From Linyphia triangularis (lineage: Eukaryota > Arthropoda > Arachnida > Araneae > Linyphiidae), in assembly GCA_963978545.1 (NCBI GenBank), contig OZ021727.1, forward strand, positions 46,413,385-46,477,384: a stretch of 64,000 bases of DNA. The letters are read 5' to 3'. Positions 24,548-37,331 of the stretch are shown here, one piece after another. Made by a program: the position numbers and the translations under genes. Below the pieces are notes generated by a model. That model worked only from the letters and a program-made list of their open reading frames with translations. It made no database searches and was not told the DNA's origin. Numbering within the stretch: the first letter of the stretch is position 1; every line of letters begins with the position of its first letter.

Positions 24548-24738
24548 AACCGTGTCTGTAAATGAGAAATTCATACTGTTTTACTTAAAGGGCTTTAAAA
24601 TAGAGGAACAGAAATATATGTTTTTTTAATGTTGAAGTTATCTTATAATTATTTTTCTAACAATTTTAATACTGTAAAAATTTTATTAGTAAAAAGGATT
24701 CAATGTAAAATGTGAAATATTCTTGAATTGTTAAATTG

Positions 24739-24783
<45 letters not shown>

Positions 24784-25871
24784 TACAATTAAAATTTCCT
24801 TGTTTTTATGCCGTAAGCGGAATTAATTATGAGAATATTACAGAATTGTAAGCGTCAATAATTGAAAGCATATGGTACTGGATTTCAGGAAAAATTTTTG
24901 TTATAAAATTTGCTGATAGGATAAAATATGACACTGCACATTCTGGGAATCAAGTAAAGAAACTTTGTTAGATTCCATTTATCCCATAAATTTACTGTTT
25001 TACAAAACAGTTCTCTTCTAAAAGCAAAATAAAAAAATAAACTAAGACAACTTTTCGGGGGAAAAACACAGCAACCAATAAATGGAATGAATCTGGTTAT
25101 AAGAATATCTACAAAATAAAATCACTTAATGGTTAAAAGTATAGTCTGTTTTCTAGTAGCCTGTTTACTGAAAACTCTAAAATGGTTTTTACTGGCATCA
25201 AAAACATTATCCCTAGATCGATTTATCTTCCTCTTTTGTCTTATGATGGAGATAAACTCAAATCATCAATAAATTTCAAATTTACTTATCATTATATTAA
25301 TTAGTAAAATGGAGTAAGCTTGTAAATAGTTGAGGTATATTGTACCCATCGAAAACATCTTTGTAAAAAGGCAACAAGTTCTTCATGCAATAGCTAAGGT
25401 CTTGAGTATTGAGATCTAAAGTAGAGACAAATATAGTGTTGCAGTAAATTACGGACAATGAAAATTAGATTTCTTCTCAAAATTAAAATTCATCTTCATA
25501 AGGCACAATATCCAGCTAAAAAAATGCTTGTGCGAGTTTGCCATTACGCGCCGCAGCATCAACACAGCCAACAAGTGATGCAGAATACAAAATGACCAAG
25601 TGTCACAAATATTTTTGTAGCTGGATATTTAAGCCTATTAAGGGAAATTTTGACTTAGCGATAAAAATCTTACTAGTTACTACTTTTCATTGCCCGTCAT
25701 TTGCAACAACGTTAATCTTTACTCTACTTCAGATCTAAATACTTTTCATGGCCATATAGCTTTTTACAAAGATATTTTTGTTGGGTTTTCTTTACCGGAC
25801 CACAGTCCTTGAAGTATTAATGCATTCAATGGGAATGATGATGATAATACAAAATTATTTCATATAATTAA
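24548..25871. other. AT-rich interval; small GC-richer island at 25,535-25,640
   Basis: 24,743-24,780 is (TA)n. A short open stretch at 25,538-25,738 (+) reads PLRAAASTQPTSDAEYKMTK and continues with several Cys and Trp. Its first ~100 bases are less AT-rich than the surroundings and it lies downstream of the 24,336 exon-like ORF. It could be another exon, but clear splice sites and a family match are missing. Confidence 0.35.
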
Positions 25872-26593
25872 GGGGGTCCGGTACCGAAAATAAAAAAAAC
25901 TTTATTTATGTACATTTTTATGTCAAGAATTTATTTTATGTATGAGATACTATTTATATATCTTTGAGAAAATGTTTTTTTAAATATTGTGTTTAGTTAT
26001 TTAAAAAAAAATTAAAAACCAAGAAAAATCCATAATAATTGATGTTTGCGTATTTTGATATAAGTCAAGAAAAAAATAAAAAAAAATTCAAATTGAAAGC
26101 TTTCTGTAATACATAATTATATAAAGAAAATTTTGTCGTCACAGAATTTTGATAGGTGAATTAAAAAAAAAATTTAAAAATTCTTAAAGTTAAAATATTT
26201 AAATTTTTGCTTTTTTTTATGTTATCTTTTACGCTAAATGTTATATTTGAAAACAGAATTAAAAAAATAAAATTCTGTGAAGACAAAATATTTAAAACTA
26301 TATAAATTAAATGCTCCAAAAATTTGAATAGCCAATTGTTAATGGTTCTGGAGATATATCGATTTGAATATGCAACATCTGTGAAAAACACTAGTGCTCG
26401 AAAAACGCACTTTAAGCAGACGCTTCAATGTGTTATGCCCATTAGTGATGTTTAAATCACAGGTAATTTTGTGGCGTTCTAATCACCGGAGGAATAAGAT
26501 AAAAACATCATTCTCTTCAGGAATGTATGAACTATTTTTTTAAATCAGAAAAAAAAATTGGTATTTTTGAAGAAATTTCGATAATGGACCCCC
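25872..26593. mobile_element. TTAA-flanked non-autonomous DNA transposon (722 bp)
   Basis: TTAA copies at 25,868-25,871 and 26,594-26,597 flank inverted termini that begin GGGGGTCCGGTACCGAAAA (left) and GGGGGTCCATTATCGAAA (right, reverse complemented). The interior is AT-rich without a transposase; the 76-codon minus ORF is not meaningful. Target site and size match the element at 5,026-5,753, but the termini differ, so it is a different family, again probably Kolobok-type. Confidence 0.75.
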
Positions 26594-26597
26594 TTAA

Positions 26598-29500
26598 CGA
26601 TAAATTAAAAAATAATAAAAAGATAAACAACTGGAAAAAGGTATATTTGTTATATTTTTTTGGTTATTTATCAATTGTTTGCTGTAATTTTAATAACTAC
26701 TAATGTTGTCGCGTGGCTTTAGCTCCGATAACTTGGTTGGTTTTTACTTCAATTTGTTTACAGAGGTCATGCTTATTTTTCACTTTCAATTTAACTTATT
26801 TGTCATTTTAAATAAATAGTTTATTCAGATATGCAAAAAAAAGTTGGCTAAGAAACAAAAAATAACAATTGGAGACCATTTCGTAGCCCATAAAAGGCAT
26901 TGACATTGGTCGATTGTATAAAGCGTAAGTACCCTTTTTTTATTTTTTTATTTTAAAGGCTTCGCGATGTGTGGTGAGTTTCTCCTCTATTTATATATAT
27001 ATACTAACAATTACTTGTATTCTAAGTTTTATAATTCCAGGTCCAATAGAAATGTATTAGAATTAAGATTTATTCTTTTCAAGCACTGCCCCTTCAAGGG
27101 ATTCGGGGGAGAAAATCTTGATTTTGGGATTTGGTTTTCCTTTGAATGCATGTTAAACCTTACAAGCATACCAAATTTCATAGTTCTAGCTCTACAAGAA
27201 GTACCTTAGTTACCTTTATTGATGATCAATGAGTGAGTGACTGAGTCGGTGTCAAATTATACCGTTTTCGAATTTCATTACCTTCACAACCAATATAATT
27301 GGAGACTTGAAACTTAGGTGTCTTTAACATCTACTCGTAAAAAAAATTCAGTTCTCAGGTACACTGTAATGTGCAGATACAAGTAGATCAAAATGTCGCT
27401 GATTTTTTTTCAGTAAAAGGTGTCTGGCAGTGAATTTGGCGGGTGCCCTGCTGTGCGCCTAAGTAGTATATTTATAAATACTACTAAGTTAAATAACTTA
27501 TTAAATGAAAATTCATGGATGAAAGTTTTATTTTAAATGTTCTATATAAATTAAATCGAAATGAAAAATTATTTACACTAAATATAAAATATAAGAGGAT
27601 AATCAAATAAAAGTAATGTTAATGTGGTTTAATTAATGATTATTACATTCAGTAGCTTTGCAAACAATGTGTATTTACTGATTTTCTTCTTATTCTTCTT
27701 ACATACTTTGAAAAAAAATCCTCTAATTTAACTGCAAACTTAGAAAACCCGCAAACTTTGCCTAAAAAGAAGTACCTATTATAGAAGTATATATTAATGT
27801 TGACTTAACTATATAGCTAAAACATAAAATTTAAGTCAATTGAAATATGTATGAGAGAGAGCTGAAACTTGTTTTTTGTTTAATTTCCTTAAGAGCTGCA
27901 TGGCAGACGCTCTAAAAATGACGGTAGCGAAGCAATGACATCAAACCAAAATGTCTTATAACGGTTCTATTTATAAGATGGTATTACTTTTTTATTCGAT
28001 GCAATGAATAATCTAGAGGTATTCCAGTTTATTTCCGTCATAAAACAGAAACATTATTTTATGATGGGCCTTTTTTTATTGCACATAGTTTTTGAAAAGA
28101 ACTACTTTTTCCGATCAATTCCTTTTTATTGTTCGTCAAATGTCTTCACAAATTGGTTCGTACTCATGAATCATTCATTTATTTTAGAAATTATAAATAA
28201 TTTTTTATAAATGTAATTTTCATATTTTTAAAACAATAGGACAATAAGAAAATATGTAGAAATATTTTGTGCTACAAAAATAATTCATGTTTAGATACAT
28301 TAAAAACTTCTTATGGCTAAATATTATGAATATGACGAACACTTTTTTTTAATAGAAGAAGTAAAATAGTTTTTTTTTATATAATAAAATAATCAAACTA
28401 TACTTTTGATGATAAGCCAGTGATCACTTAACAAAATGTTGTATATATTATTAAAGTTTAAATACATACACTATAAAAATTCATGTATAAATGAATTCCC
28501 CCCCACCCCCCTTTTTTTTTTTTTTTTAAATGTAAAAAAAAAAATAGATTCCCCTGAATAGCCGTACATTGAGACATTGCCTCTTAAAAATAGGAAAATT
28601 ATAAAACTTCAGCAAATGCATGTTTGCAACTCATTAACAAGTATCCTTCAGTTGTGTGTGTGTTTTCAATAAAATCCGAATTTTAGGTAAGGAACTGAGG
28701 CTATTTTTCTCATTTTTCTTGTTCAAATATTTTGTTTTTGAGATTTTAATTTTCCCCTTTTTCTTAATTAATAATAGTGAAATGGTATGGCCATGTATTT
28801 TGCCAACATTGTACTATTTTTTATCTAACTATGTAATTATGTATCTTTTAGAAATGTATCTTGGCCAAAATTGTACTATTTTATAACAAACATTTCTATC
28901 AATCAACAACATCTTTATCACCATTCAGCATAAAAATAGATAGTAAGTGTAACAGAGATACATCAAGGGTTCTTACAAGGGAACGATGAGAGATATGATT
29001 GGACAATCCAAAATTTGTAAGAAACGATATTGATAAGTGAGTAGTTGATGCAAATGATATAACTTCCATTCTTACAGTGATTGGTGGCACTGCGCGAAAT
29101 CAAAATAAAATTTATTTTACCATGACATTTGAAATATATGATGCGAGATTAATTGAGTTATGTTTAAATCTTATCTAAGTTTGCTTTTAATTTGAGAATT
29201 TTTTATTTTACTTTTAAAGTGTTTCATTTCTTTCATATCTAAATGGAGTGAAGGACGACGAGAAAATAATGTTATTTACTTTTCACGATGCTACAAAAAT
29301 TCAACAACAACCAAAAATGATGTTTATAAAAACTGCGTAAGAGCATAATTGTATAGGTATTAATTAATATATAGGTATGTTTTTTTAACTTGATGAACAG
29401 TGACTTTGTTGGTTCATAAACTGTTCTGTTCATTTGATACTATAAGTAGTTCGAAGTTCCTTGGTTACGAAAATCATTACTGAATTGTCATTCAGAAGAC

Positions 29501-29789
29501 ACAATGATAACATAATGTGATTTTTGTATGAAAACTATTACAAAAGCTTTAAAGTATAAATTAAGTTATTTAACCATCACCCTATTCGTATTACTTTGCT
29601 TGTCTCAGAGGTTTTCTTAAAACAATATAAAGGGTGTTTATTGAAAAAGAAAACTAGTAGTGGACTGTTAAATGAAAAATTAACTTTAAGACTTAGAACT
29701 TTAAAATGAACCTAACTTACCAAGCTTTCAGAGAACCAAGAAATTTATTACAAATGTGATTCAACTAACTGAAGAGATTTAGATTAAAA
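26598..29789. other. AT-rich interval with repeat-like patches
   Basis: 27,060-27,270 (CCTTCAAGGGATTCGGGGGA, later TACCAAATTTCATAGTTCTA and GAGTGAGTGACTGAGT) looks like the 3' tail of an old interspersed repeat. 28,499-28,527 is a C-run followed by poly-T. 28,899-29,090 (-) is an ORF without recognised features. No gene is called. Confidence 0.4.
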
Positions 29790-29799
29790 GCAGACAATA

Positions 29800-29944
29800 G
29801 TTAGTAATGAATCAGAGTACCAAACAAGAATGACGAATCTTCTTCCTTTTGACGCTAACTCACAGTTTTTTTTTTTTTTTTTTTTTTTCAGGATTCACGG
29901 TGCCACCTGGTGGCTGTTGGAAAAAATCAGTTTACTCTTGAACA
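29800..29944 (-). repeat. BEL/Pao 3' LTR (outer end eroded)
   Basis: Starts on the minus strand with TGTTCAAGAGTAAACTGATT, right after the purine-rich GGGACGGAGGA. It matches the 5' LTR up to about 29,806. The last ~16 bases (expected AATAAACA end) are not recognisable. The internal A/T tract (29,868-29,889) is longer than in the other LTR. Confidence 0.75.
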
Positions 29945-29955
29945 TCCTCCGTCCC

Positions 29956-30134
29956 TGTTGGCTGTTTTCAGATTATCTGGCGCCGTCAGCACACGAGGGC
30001 TATAATGCGCCGAAACATTCGTCATTAGACAAGCCAACATACATTTACAAACACCCATGCCAAACACGGGACTCGAACCCGCAACCTCGCGGTCTAGAAG
30101 CTAGCACGCTAACCACTATACCGTTTGGTCGGCC
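29956..30134 (-). mobile_element. tRNA-derived SINE, copy 2, full length
   Basis: On the minus strand the head carries an A-box-like GGTATAGTGGTTAGCG and a B box GGGTTCGAGTCCC. It is closed by arms CCAAAC/GTTTGG that could form an acceptor-like stem. A ~100-bp unique body follows, ending near CCAACA. Imperfect 9-bp target duplications flank it (CTCCGTCCC 29,947-29,955 and CTACGTCCC 30,135-30,143). It sits in the polypurine tract of the BEL/Pao element and so is younger than that element. Confidence 0.85.
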
Positions 30135-30600
30135 CTACGTCCCGGGAAAGCAAGGATATTCTTGATATGGGACGAAGCTCCCCGTTGTTAGTTTTCACCG
30201 AGACCACACGAGTACATCCATCCTTTCCTGGAAATGTCTTAGTTACACGTCCAAGAGTCCACTGCATTGGTTGAGATTCTAGTGTAAACAGTAAGACCAG
30301 ATCGACCACCAACAGGTCTGGTTTTCTAGAAAGCCACCTTGACCGTTGCTGCTAATGGTGAAGATAATCACTGAACCAACGCGTCCAAAACTGCTTTCTC
30401 AGAACCTGAAGATTTTGCCAACGAGCTGGAAGGCTGACGTCTTTTGTTGATATTCCCGGCTGTGAGATGTCCCAATGAGGAGCACCCACAATGAAGTGAC
30501 CAGGAGTGAGAGCTTGATAATCTGTTGGATAAGAGGAAAGTGGAGTTAATGATCTAGAGTTGATGCAAGATTTCATAAAGGAGTGTGGTGAATTCTTCAA
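30135..30600 (-). pseudogene. BEL/Pao pol C-terminal domain relic
   Basis: Two overlapping frames hold the domain found after the integrase core in BEL/Pao pol. 30,600-30,352 has SSYPTDYQALTPGHFIVGAP and ARWQNLQVLRKQFWTRW. 30,312-30,144 has WTLGRV, PGKDGCTRVVSVKT and GELRPISRISLL. The ends of both frames are broken by frameshifts. Confidence 0.9.
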
Positions 30601-31330
30601 CCTTCAAGAGGATGGAGTGACAAATCTTTTCAAGGTGTGTCTTTGTTAACTTTATTGAGGCTTCCCAAAGACCACCGAAGTTGGGTGCATAAGGAGGAAT
30701 GAAATACCAGGTAATCATCTCTTGAGTCGAAAAGTTTTGCACTTCTTGATCCTCCATCAAACTATGAAGTTTTTTTAGATGATTGGATGCTCCCTTGAAA
30801 TTCGTACCATTATTAGAATACATGTCCAAAGGTAGAGTTCGACGACTGATGAAACGTTTGAAGGCAGCAAAAAATGCATGGGTCGACAGATCCTACACTG
30901 CTTCAATGTGCACTGCTTTGGTACTCAAACAGATGAAAACACATATGTAAGCTTTCACCCTTACTTTACTTCTGGCTAGAATGGGTTTGGTAATTACTGG
31001 ACCGGCAAAATCTACGCAGGTTTTCTGGGATGGTTTGCTAGGAGCTATTCTTTCAGCAGGAAGGTCACCCATCATCTGCTGACACGTCTCTTTTTTCACT
31101 TTAAGGCAAGTAATAAAGCTTCTGATAACTTGTCTAACGGTAGATGTTCCATTTGTGAACCAGAATTTCTGAAGTAGAAGTGATAAAAAAAGTTGAGGAC
31201 ATGCATGCAAATATCTTAGGTGGTATTTCCTGATGATGGACTTTGTTTCGACGTGATCGTTTGGAATTATCATTCTGATCTTGAGAGAGCGACTGGAGAC
31301 GCGATAGTCAACCTCCAACACGAAGATTTT
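30554..31330 (-). pseudogene. BEL/Pao integrase relic
   Basis: 31,321-30,893 has the zinc-binding region remnant (HLRYLHAC, SFITCLKVKK) and the catalytic-core start CVDFAGPV, then STKAVHIEAV. 30,829-30,554 continues with YSNNGTNFKGA and PPYAPNFGGLWEASIK. The second catalytic aspartate (normally SDNGTNF) reads Asn here, while the Glu in GGLWEA is kept. Frames are separated by a stop near 30,890. Confidence 0.9.
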
Positions 31331-31621
31331 CAGAAGAATCTAGAATGTCATTCAGTTGTAGAAGCTTGATGTTGTGAGGTAGAGATTTTCCATGCTTCAA
31401 CGACTGTATTTCGGTGCTGAAGGCTTACCGTTGAAGAGCCTTTACAATGTACTGGGTTGTACTATCAAGTTTAACAGTTTTCAAAGTTCCTGTTGATTTA
31501 TTAGAAAGATTTCTGATATTGTTCAAGAATCTTAAAATGTAAGCTGTTACATGAACTAACTTTGAAAATGATGAATACTTGTATAGGAATTCTGGCTGAG
31601 GATTCATTTTTGTAGCATGAA

Positions 31622-32110
31622 CTAGAATGTCAGTTGAGTGAGATAGTTCTTCAAAGCTATCGGATAAGTTTGGAGGGATGCTATCGGGAAATTATTTTCT
31701 TTAGACAGCCATGCTGAACCATTATACCAAAGTACACTATGCAGGAGTTTGTTTGGCATAATATCTCTGGATGTGCAGTCTACTGGATACATGATGTCTG
31801 GAATGTGACGCCAGATTGCATTAGTGACAATAGCATTGATTTGATTTGCTCTATTCAGCACGAATTGATTTCCTTTTGAAGGTGGTGATGTTATCCAACT
31901 CAACGTAATCTTAGAATAGGTCCAAAGATGGATTTCATAAATTTTGACTGTTTTTAATGCCTCAACAATTGAAGTGCACAGTTGGGGTAGTAATAAGGCT
32001 GAGAAAAGCTCGAGTCTGGGCAAGGTAACTGATTTAATAAGAGCCACCTTTGTCTTTGCAGCAATCATGCTAACGTATTTTCTATACCTACGTCTTGATG
32101 GAAGCGTCAC
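31622..32110 (-). pseudogene. BEL/Pao RNase H relic
   Basis: A 162-codon fragment with [20 protein letters not shown] and then WTYSKITLSWI, where the family normally has W-T/S-D-S: the active-site Asp reads Tyr. YPVDCTSRDIMP, LLHSVLWYNGSAWL follow. The downstream frame to 31,425 continues the linker. Confidence 0.88.
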
Positions 32111-32399
32111 AGAATCTAGGTAATTGGATGAGCTGGTATGAACTCATCTTCAGGTACCTTGGAACTCTGATGTATTTCAAATCTTTAATCTGGAAATGAA
32201 ACTCTCTCCAAGTCTTCAAGATATCATCTGGAATTTCCTAAACCTAGATTACTTGACTCTTCCACAAATCTTGCATGATGATTTTCATAAGAATGGTAGT
32301 GGGGGATAGGAATCCAAGAGGATCGTATACTTTTGCTGTAACTGATAACAGTTGTCTTTTAGTTTTTAAGTGGCATTGTTGAGCTATTCTGATTTGTAA

Positions 32400-33640
32400 A
32401 TTATCCTCTTCTGAATTTCAAAATGAACCCAAAAGTTTTATCATCTGATCTTCTTGCAGTTGAATCGTTTTAAGAGTAGATCTCAATTCCCTTGGGAGTT
32501 GATCGAGAACTATGGGAAAATTCGAAGACCACTTTCTCAAAGTAAATCCTCCTATGCTTAGTATTGAGTTTAGATCAGAAATTAATGATTTGGTTTCAAA
32601 AACAAAATTGGTTCCAGTCAACAAGTCATCGACATAGAACTTATCTGAAACAGTTTTTGCAGCATCCGTGAACTCTTCTACATAATCGATAGAAAGTTCT
32701 TTCAGTGTTCAAATTGAAATATGAGGAGAGCAGGTTAAGCCATACGTAATCATATTTAGCCTGTAGATCTCAAGAGGGTGCAGAGGGTTAAATTTCCAAC
32801 GTATTTTCTGATACTCTGTATGCTGGGAACGTCTTCTTGAGAGCAACTTTATTTGTTCGAAACTGAATAAAAAGATCAAAGATTGACGATTATAGTTTGG
32901 GGCCAACGTGAAGAATAACATTTAGAGATACACCAGTTAAACTTTTAGACGATGCGTCGGATAACACTCAAAGCTTTGAGGTAGTACTATCTTCTCTAAA
33001 CACTCTATGATGGGGTAAATAGAACTGTTGAGAACTTGAACTGACATCATTAGCTGGAACTGGAGTCACGTGGTCCAAACCGATGTATTCTTGTTTAAAT
33101 GCAGCGTAGCCTTTGCGGAATGCAGGATCTCGCTTGAATTTATTTTCTAAATAGAAAAAAACTTTTTACTGCTTGATATGTGGAGTCTCCTAATTCCTTT
33201 TCATCCTTAAATGGTAGAGTTACTGTGTACCTTCCTGAAGAATTCATAGACACAGTTGACGAAGAAATGTCTTCACAGGTTTTACTTTCGTGATCAATGA
33301 ATGACTGCTCTGGAACCTATTCAATTTACCAAAAACGTCTTCATTCACTGTCAATATTCCCTCTTGCACAACAACTCGAAGTGTTGTTTGCCTTATGATG
33401 TATAGCTTTCGAGAAGATTCTTCCAGACAGTAACCATCCAAATTTGGAATTCAATGCAGCTTTAGAGCCCTTTTTGCCCAAAGACAATTTGTCCTAAGAA
33501 TAGATTAACGTAAACATCTTCACCTAACAGCATTTCAACTGGTTTAGTTACATTGAATTCGGGATCTACAAGTATATAGTCCCTCCAAATGAGACCAATT
33601 GATACTGGAAAAATTGAAGTTTTTCAAATCAGAAGTTACT
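32400..33640 (-). pseudogene. BEL/Pao protease and reverse transcriptase relic
   Basis: The minus strand shows, in order: protease-like remnants (33,500-33,640); a linker with HSLITKVKP (33,441-33,244); FYLPHHRVF and SDASSKSLTGVSLN (about 33,030-32,900); the fingers/palm RLNMITYGLTCSPH (32,780-32,720); the catalytic box FYVDDLLTG (about 32,640-32,615); GGFTLRKWSSNFP (about 32,545-32,505). It is split by at least five stops or frameshifts. Confidence 0.9.
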
Positions 33641-33699
33641 TTTCCAACAACTAATGCTCGCGTTTCAAAAATTTCATTATTGATTCTAAAGAGAAAGTA

Positions 33700-34708
33700 A
33701 TACGAACTTCATGATGTGAAGTCACAGCAACACTGTCATTGATTCCGAAAATTATAAATTTAGCACTTACAGTATTTACAAGCTGCTGAGTTTTCATGAG
33801 TACTTTCTGCATTTACTAATGCGTTTACAGCGATGCATCTTTTCTCAAACTTAGCTTTAGAATTTGCAATAGTTTCCCTAGCTCCTTGCAAACTACGAGT
33901 GTGACGCTCCAAAAACTCAACAAGATTTTCCAAAGTTGGAAGAGTATGTATATAAAGAGACAATTCCCAGTTTTGAATCAATGATTCTTCCAATTTGTTT
34001 ACAATAATGAAATTTAAAAAATATCCAGGAAAGAATTTTTTTCAAAGCTGAGTGTTTAAGTTTCGAAGGAATTTATTCACAATATCTAACACTTCATGCA
34101 ATCCCTTTTCAGATGATTTAACCGACTTTAACGACAAGAGTTTAGAAACTTGCACAAAAGCAAGCTCTCATTTATTATATTATTGTGTTACCAAAGTATC
34201 CCAAGACTGCTCAAAATTCTTTTCCGCAAAGGGAAATCCCCTAGTTAACCTCAAGACGTCGCCTTGCACTGCGCTTAAGAGATATTGTAAAAGTTGTCGA
34301 TTCGATAACTGAGGATTATTTAATATTATAGACTCGAAAATATCTTAAAAACTCAGTCACCCTTCTTTATGTCCTGAAAAAACAGGCAGATCAGATTTTG
34401 GCAATTTTAAATTTGACTGATTCACATTCAATGAATCATCAGTTTTGGCCGATTTAGAATTTAAAACACTCTCGGTTTATGAAATGGTTTGCAGGACCAA
34501 ATCCTGTGATAAAACTTATCATATTCGCTTTCAGATTCAGTTTCTGAAACAGAAATAAAAGATTCATTCAAATTTTCATCTAAAGACCGAAGGTTTGGAA
34601 GAATAGTTTGCAAATGAAATGAATTTCCTTCTCTAAACACATCTTTCGTACGGCCAACATATCGTTCTATTTATTAAATTTATTGAAAGCAGACGAGTGT
34701 TTTGGCAT
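33700..34708 (-). pseudogene. BEL/Pao gag relic
   Basis: Begins MPKHSSAFNKFNK at ATG 34,708-34,706. Later it shows LPKSDLPVFSG, NNPQLSNRQLLQYLLSAVQG and RGFPFAEKNFEQSWDTLV, the conserved core of Pao-type gag (the DUF1759-like region). LPTLENLVEFLERHTRSL lies at about 33,945-33,890. Stops occur early (34,666) and repeatedly. The terminal Cys cluster (CKYCKC) is truncated. Confidence 0.88.
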
Positions 34709-34831
34709 CTTGACAGAATATGAACAACACAGAATCAGGAATAACCAAACTTTCAGAAATAATAAGATTCACAAATCAATAAGAGAAAAAAGGAACTATC
34801 CATAATCGCTTCTCCGGCTCGACGGACCAAA

Positions 34832-34970
34832 TGTTTATTGGGAAAGTGATGAATCAGAATACAAAATAAGAAAAGCGAATTTTCTTCCATTTGACACTAA
34901 CTCACTGTTTTTTTTTCTGGACTCATGGTTCCAACTGGGGATGTTGAAAATATCAGTTCATTCTTGAACA
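34832..34970 (-). repeat. BEL/Pao 5' LTR (short)
   Basis: On the minus strand it starts TGTTCAAGAATGAACTGATA and ends CACTTTCCCAATAAACA, with AATAAA almost at its 3' end. The length of about 139 bp is short for the family. It is similar over about 130 bp to 29,800-29,944, including the shared TGACRCTAACTCAC block and an adjacent homopolymer tract. Confidence 0.8.
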
Positions 34971-37282
34971 AAGTGTAAAAAATTTATTTTCTTAGTATTT
35001 GACATGAGCATTTTAGCAAATTGAAAATAAAAAAAATATAGTCAAAAACATTCACCTTCAAACAAAGTTATGACAGAATTTGAAATAGAAAAAACTAGAA
35101 AAATCAAAATATAAGTGTACAGATTGCAAAGTCGGTAATTTTTTAACTGAGAGTACTGGCTATTTGAAAACTACTACGTATGTATTTGGATTATATTTTC
35201 TACCCATGACAGGCTTTTTATATTCCCAATATTGGGAACATTTTTGACGAATCATGGTGACGGAGTGACATTAAGAAAAAACTTAAATATTTCACATTTA
35301 CATTGCTTTGCGATTTTTTTATTTAGATTTTCTTGCTAATATTCAAACGTCTCGTTATATGGAAAGTAAAGCAATTACTTGTTAGATGAATGTATTTTAC
35401 GTTGTAAATCTTTTTTACTTAAGTTTACCTCATGAGCCATTTCTTTAATTTCAAAATTGTCCGTACTTATTTATAAACAAACAGTAAAAACAATAGTATT
35501 ATTTGTTTAAAAAATAATATATTTTGAACTTCAGAATCCGAATTTATGCTATTTAAGTATGAATATTTGGATTTTAAAACGTTACAAAATAAGCAGTCTC
35601 TTTCTTCTTATTTTATTACTTCCTTATTTTTACTACACAATTGAAAAATCTCAATGCTATGGTATTTCAATAGTCGTGTCACTCGTTACTTTTCAGTGCA
35701 GACACAAAGCATTTTGCATTTTTAAGATAAAGATTTCAAATAAATTTATATTACTCGTACTAGTAGAGACAATATGTTATGAACAATTAATTACTTCCAT
35801 TCAGAAATGGCAATTAAATGTTGATAAAGTTTTGTCACACCTATGACTTGAAATCGATATATAGCAAATTGTTTTCTTTTAGCTTTTTGTTGTGAATGTT
35901 GACAGTAAATATACAGATTAGTTCATTATATTATCGTTTTTTAACATTGTAGTAATAATAGACTCCTGATTTAAAAGATTTATATTTTTGATATTATTTC
36001 TAAGTTGTATATGTAGCATCTATATAATTATGCTATAATAATAAGTAATTATATTATGTTAAGTTCTCTGAATGTTTAGGGCGAACTCATATGCTGCTAT
36101 CTATAGAAAAAATGTGGCCCCCTAAATTTAATCTTTTTAAAATTTCTTATAGTAAAATCTAATAGAAATATCAAAATAAAAATGATGTGTACGTTTATAT
36201 TGTCATCTAAAAATAAGAATTATATGAAGGAAACATGTTCGCATGGACTACGTGTTTAAAAGTAGCTTCTTTTTTTTTATTATTTATTTATATATATTTC
36301 CTGCCAAAATTTCAATTTAACTATACGTACCATAAAAATAATTTAACTACTTATTTAATTAACAATCATTATCATCACTACGATTTTAAAGTTATTTTCT
36401 GTAATTCTTTCTTATAATTGCCCGGAATTATGCCATCATGTAAATCAACAAATTTTTAATCAAAATAATTTTTCAAAACCATTTTTTACTTTCAGATACA
36501 AGAATAATAAAAGCATTCGCATATACTTAAAATAAATGAAGTTAATGTAAAGTTTTTCTTAAAAAATATTCATTTTTCTTGTGTCACAAAATAGTCTCTT
36601 CAAAAGAAAACCGAAAAATAATTATAAAGACGAGTTTAAGAAAAATAAAATTCTGTTAAAAAAAAATCCTTTCTAAAAATTATTATAATTGAAAGAGTTA
36701 AAAAAAAAATCCTTAATTTTAAATGGTTTGCACGGTGAAGATTTTATTTTGCACGCTTTTATTATTTCATTTTTTAATTAAAATAATTACGTTTTCACAC
36801 ACCGTTGACCCCTTGAGAGAATTATAAAAATTCTCCATCACCATGGTATTCTTAACATACAATAAAAGCATTCTTTGCCTTTGACTTAATATGTTGAAAA
36901 AGAAATATCAGCTTATGAAAAGAAATATCTTATTATTGAACTTAAATAGAAATGATCGAATTCTGCATGTGAGTTAGAGTGCTTATAAAATTTACACACA
37001 TTTAGAAGAAGAAAAAAAAAGAAAGAAAAAAAAAAAAAAAAAAAAAAAACTTTAATAATATAATCCATACAAATTTTGTTTAATATAAATCATTATATTA
37101 AAATCATTATATAATGCATAAAAATATGCATTGCCAATTTTTATATTCATGATAAAGTGTCATTTCTGTTGCCAGCGAGTGCTTGGAATTAGCATCTAAT
37201 ATGAAATATTAAAAACATTTCTATTAGCAATGTATGTGGTGAACTACTTTTCAAAATGTATTCATTAAAAATGAATGTGAAT
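34971..37282. other. AT-rich interval, no gene
   Basis: No coding signal. The 95-codon ORF at 35,559-35,846 is A/T-driven. 37,018-37,049 is a poly-A tract. Confidence 0.5.
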
Positions 37283-37331
37283 TTATGCATTCATATCAAA
37301 ATATCTTTCGATTTTTGATATGAATGCATAA
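37283..37331. repeat. 19-bp perfect inverted repeat
   Basis: TTATGCATTCATATCAAAA and its exact reverse complement are separated by about 11 bp. The surrounding 37,300-37,420 repeats CAAAATATC/GATATTTTG several times in both orientations. Confidence 0.75.

Larger units (their letters stand above)
29800..34970 (-). mobile_element. BEL/Pao LTR retrotransposon, decayed, nearly full length
   Basis: Minus-strand element with both LTRs, a primer-binding region, gag, protease, RT, RNase H, integrase and the conserved C-terminal pol domain in canonical BEL/Pao order. Numerous stops and frameshifts break every domain, but there is no large deletion, so it is a dead, fairly old copy. A SINE (29,956-30,134) has inserted in its polypurine tract. 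Immediately inside the 5' LTR the minus strand reads TTTGGTCCGTCGAGCCGGA, a leader typical of BEL/Pao elements. Confidence 0.93.

Noticed and set aside
28899..29090. Minus-strand ORF with an acceptor-like CGCGCAG just upstream
   Set aside because: Splice-like sites occur on both strands here and give contradictory exons; no recognised protein.
29830..30165. 111-codon plus-strand ORF
   Set aside because: Antisense translation across the BEL/Pao LTR homopolymer and the SINE; not a gene.
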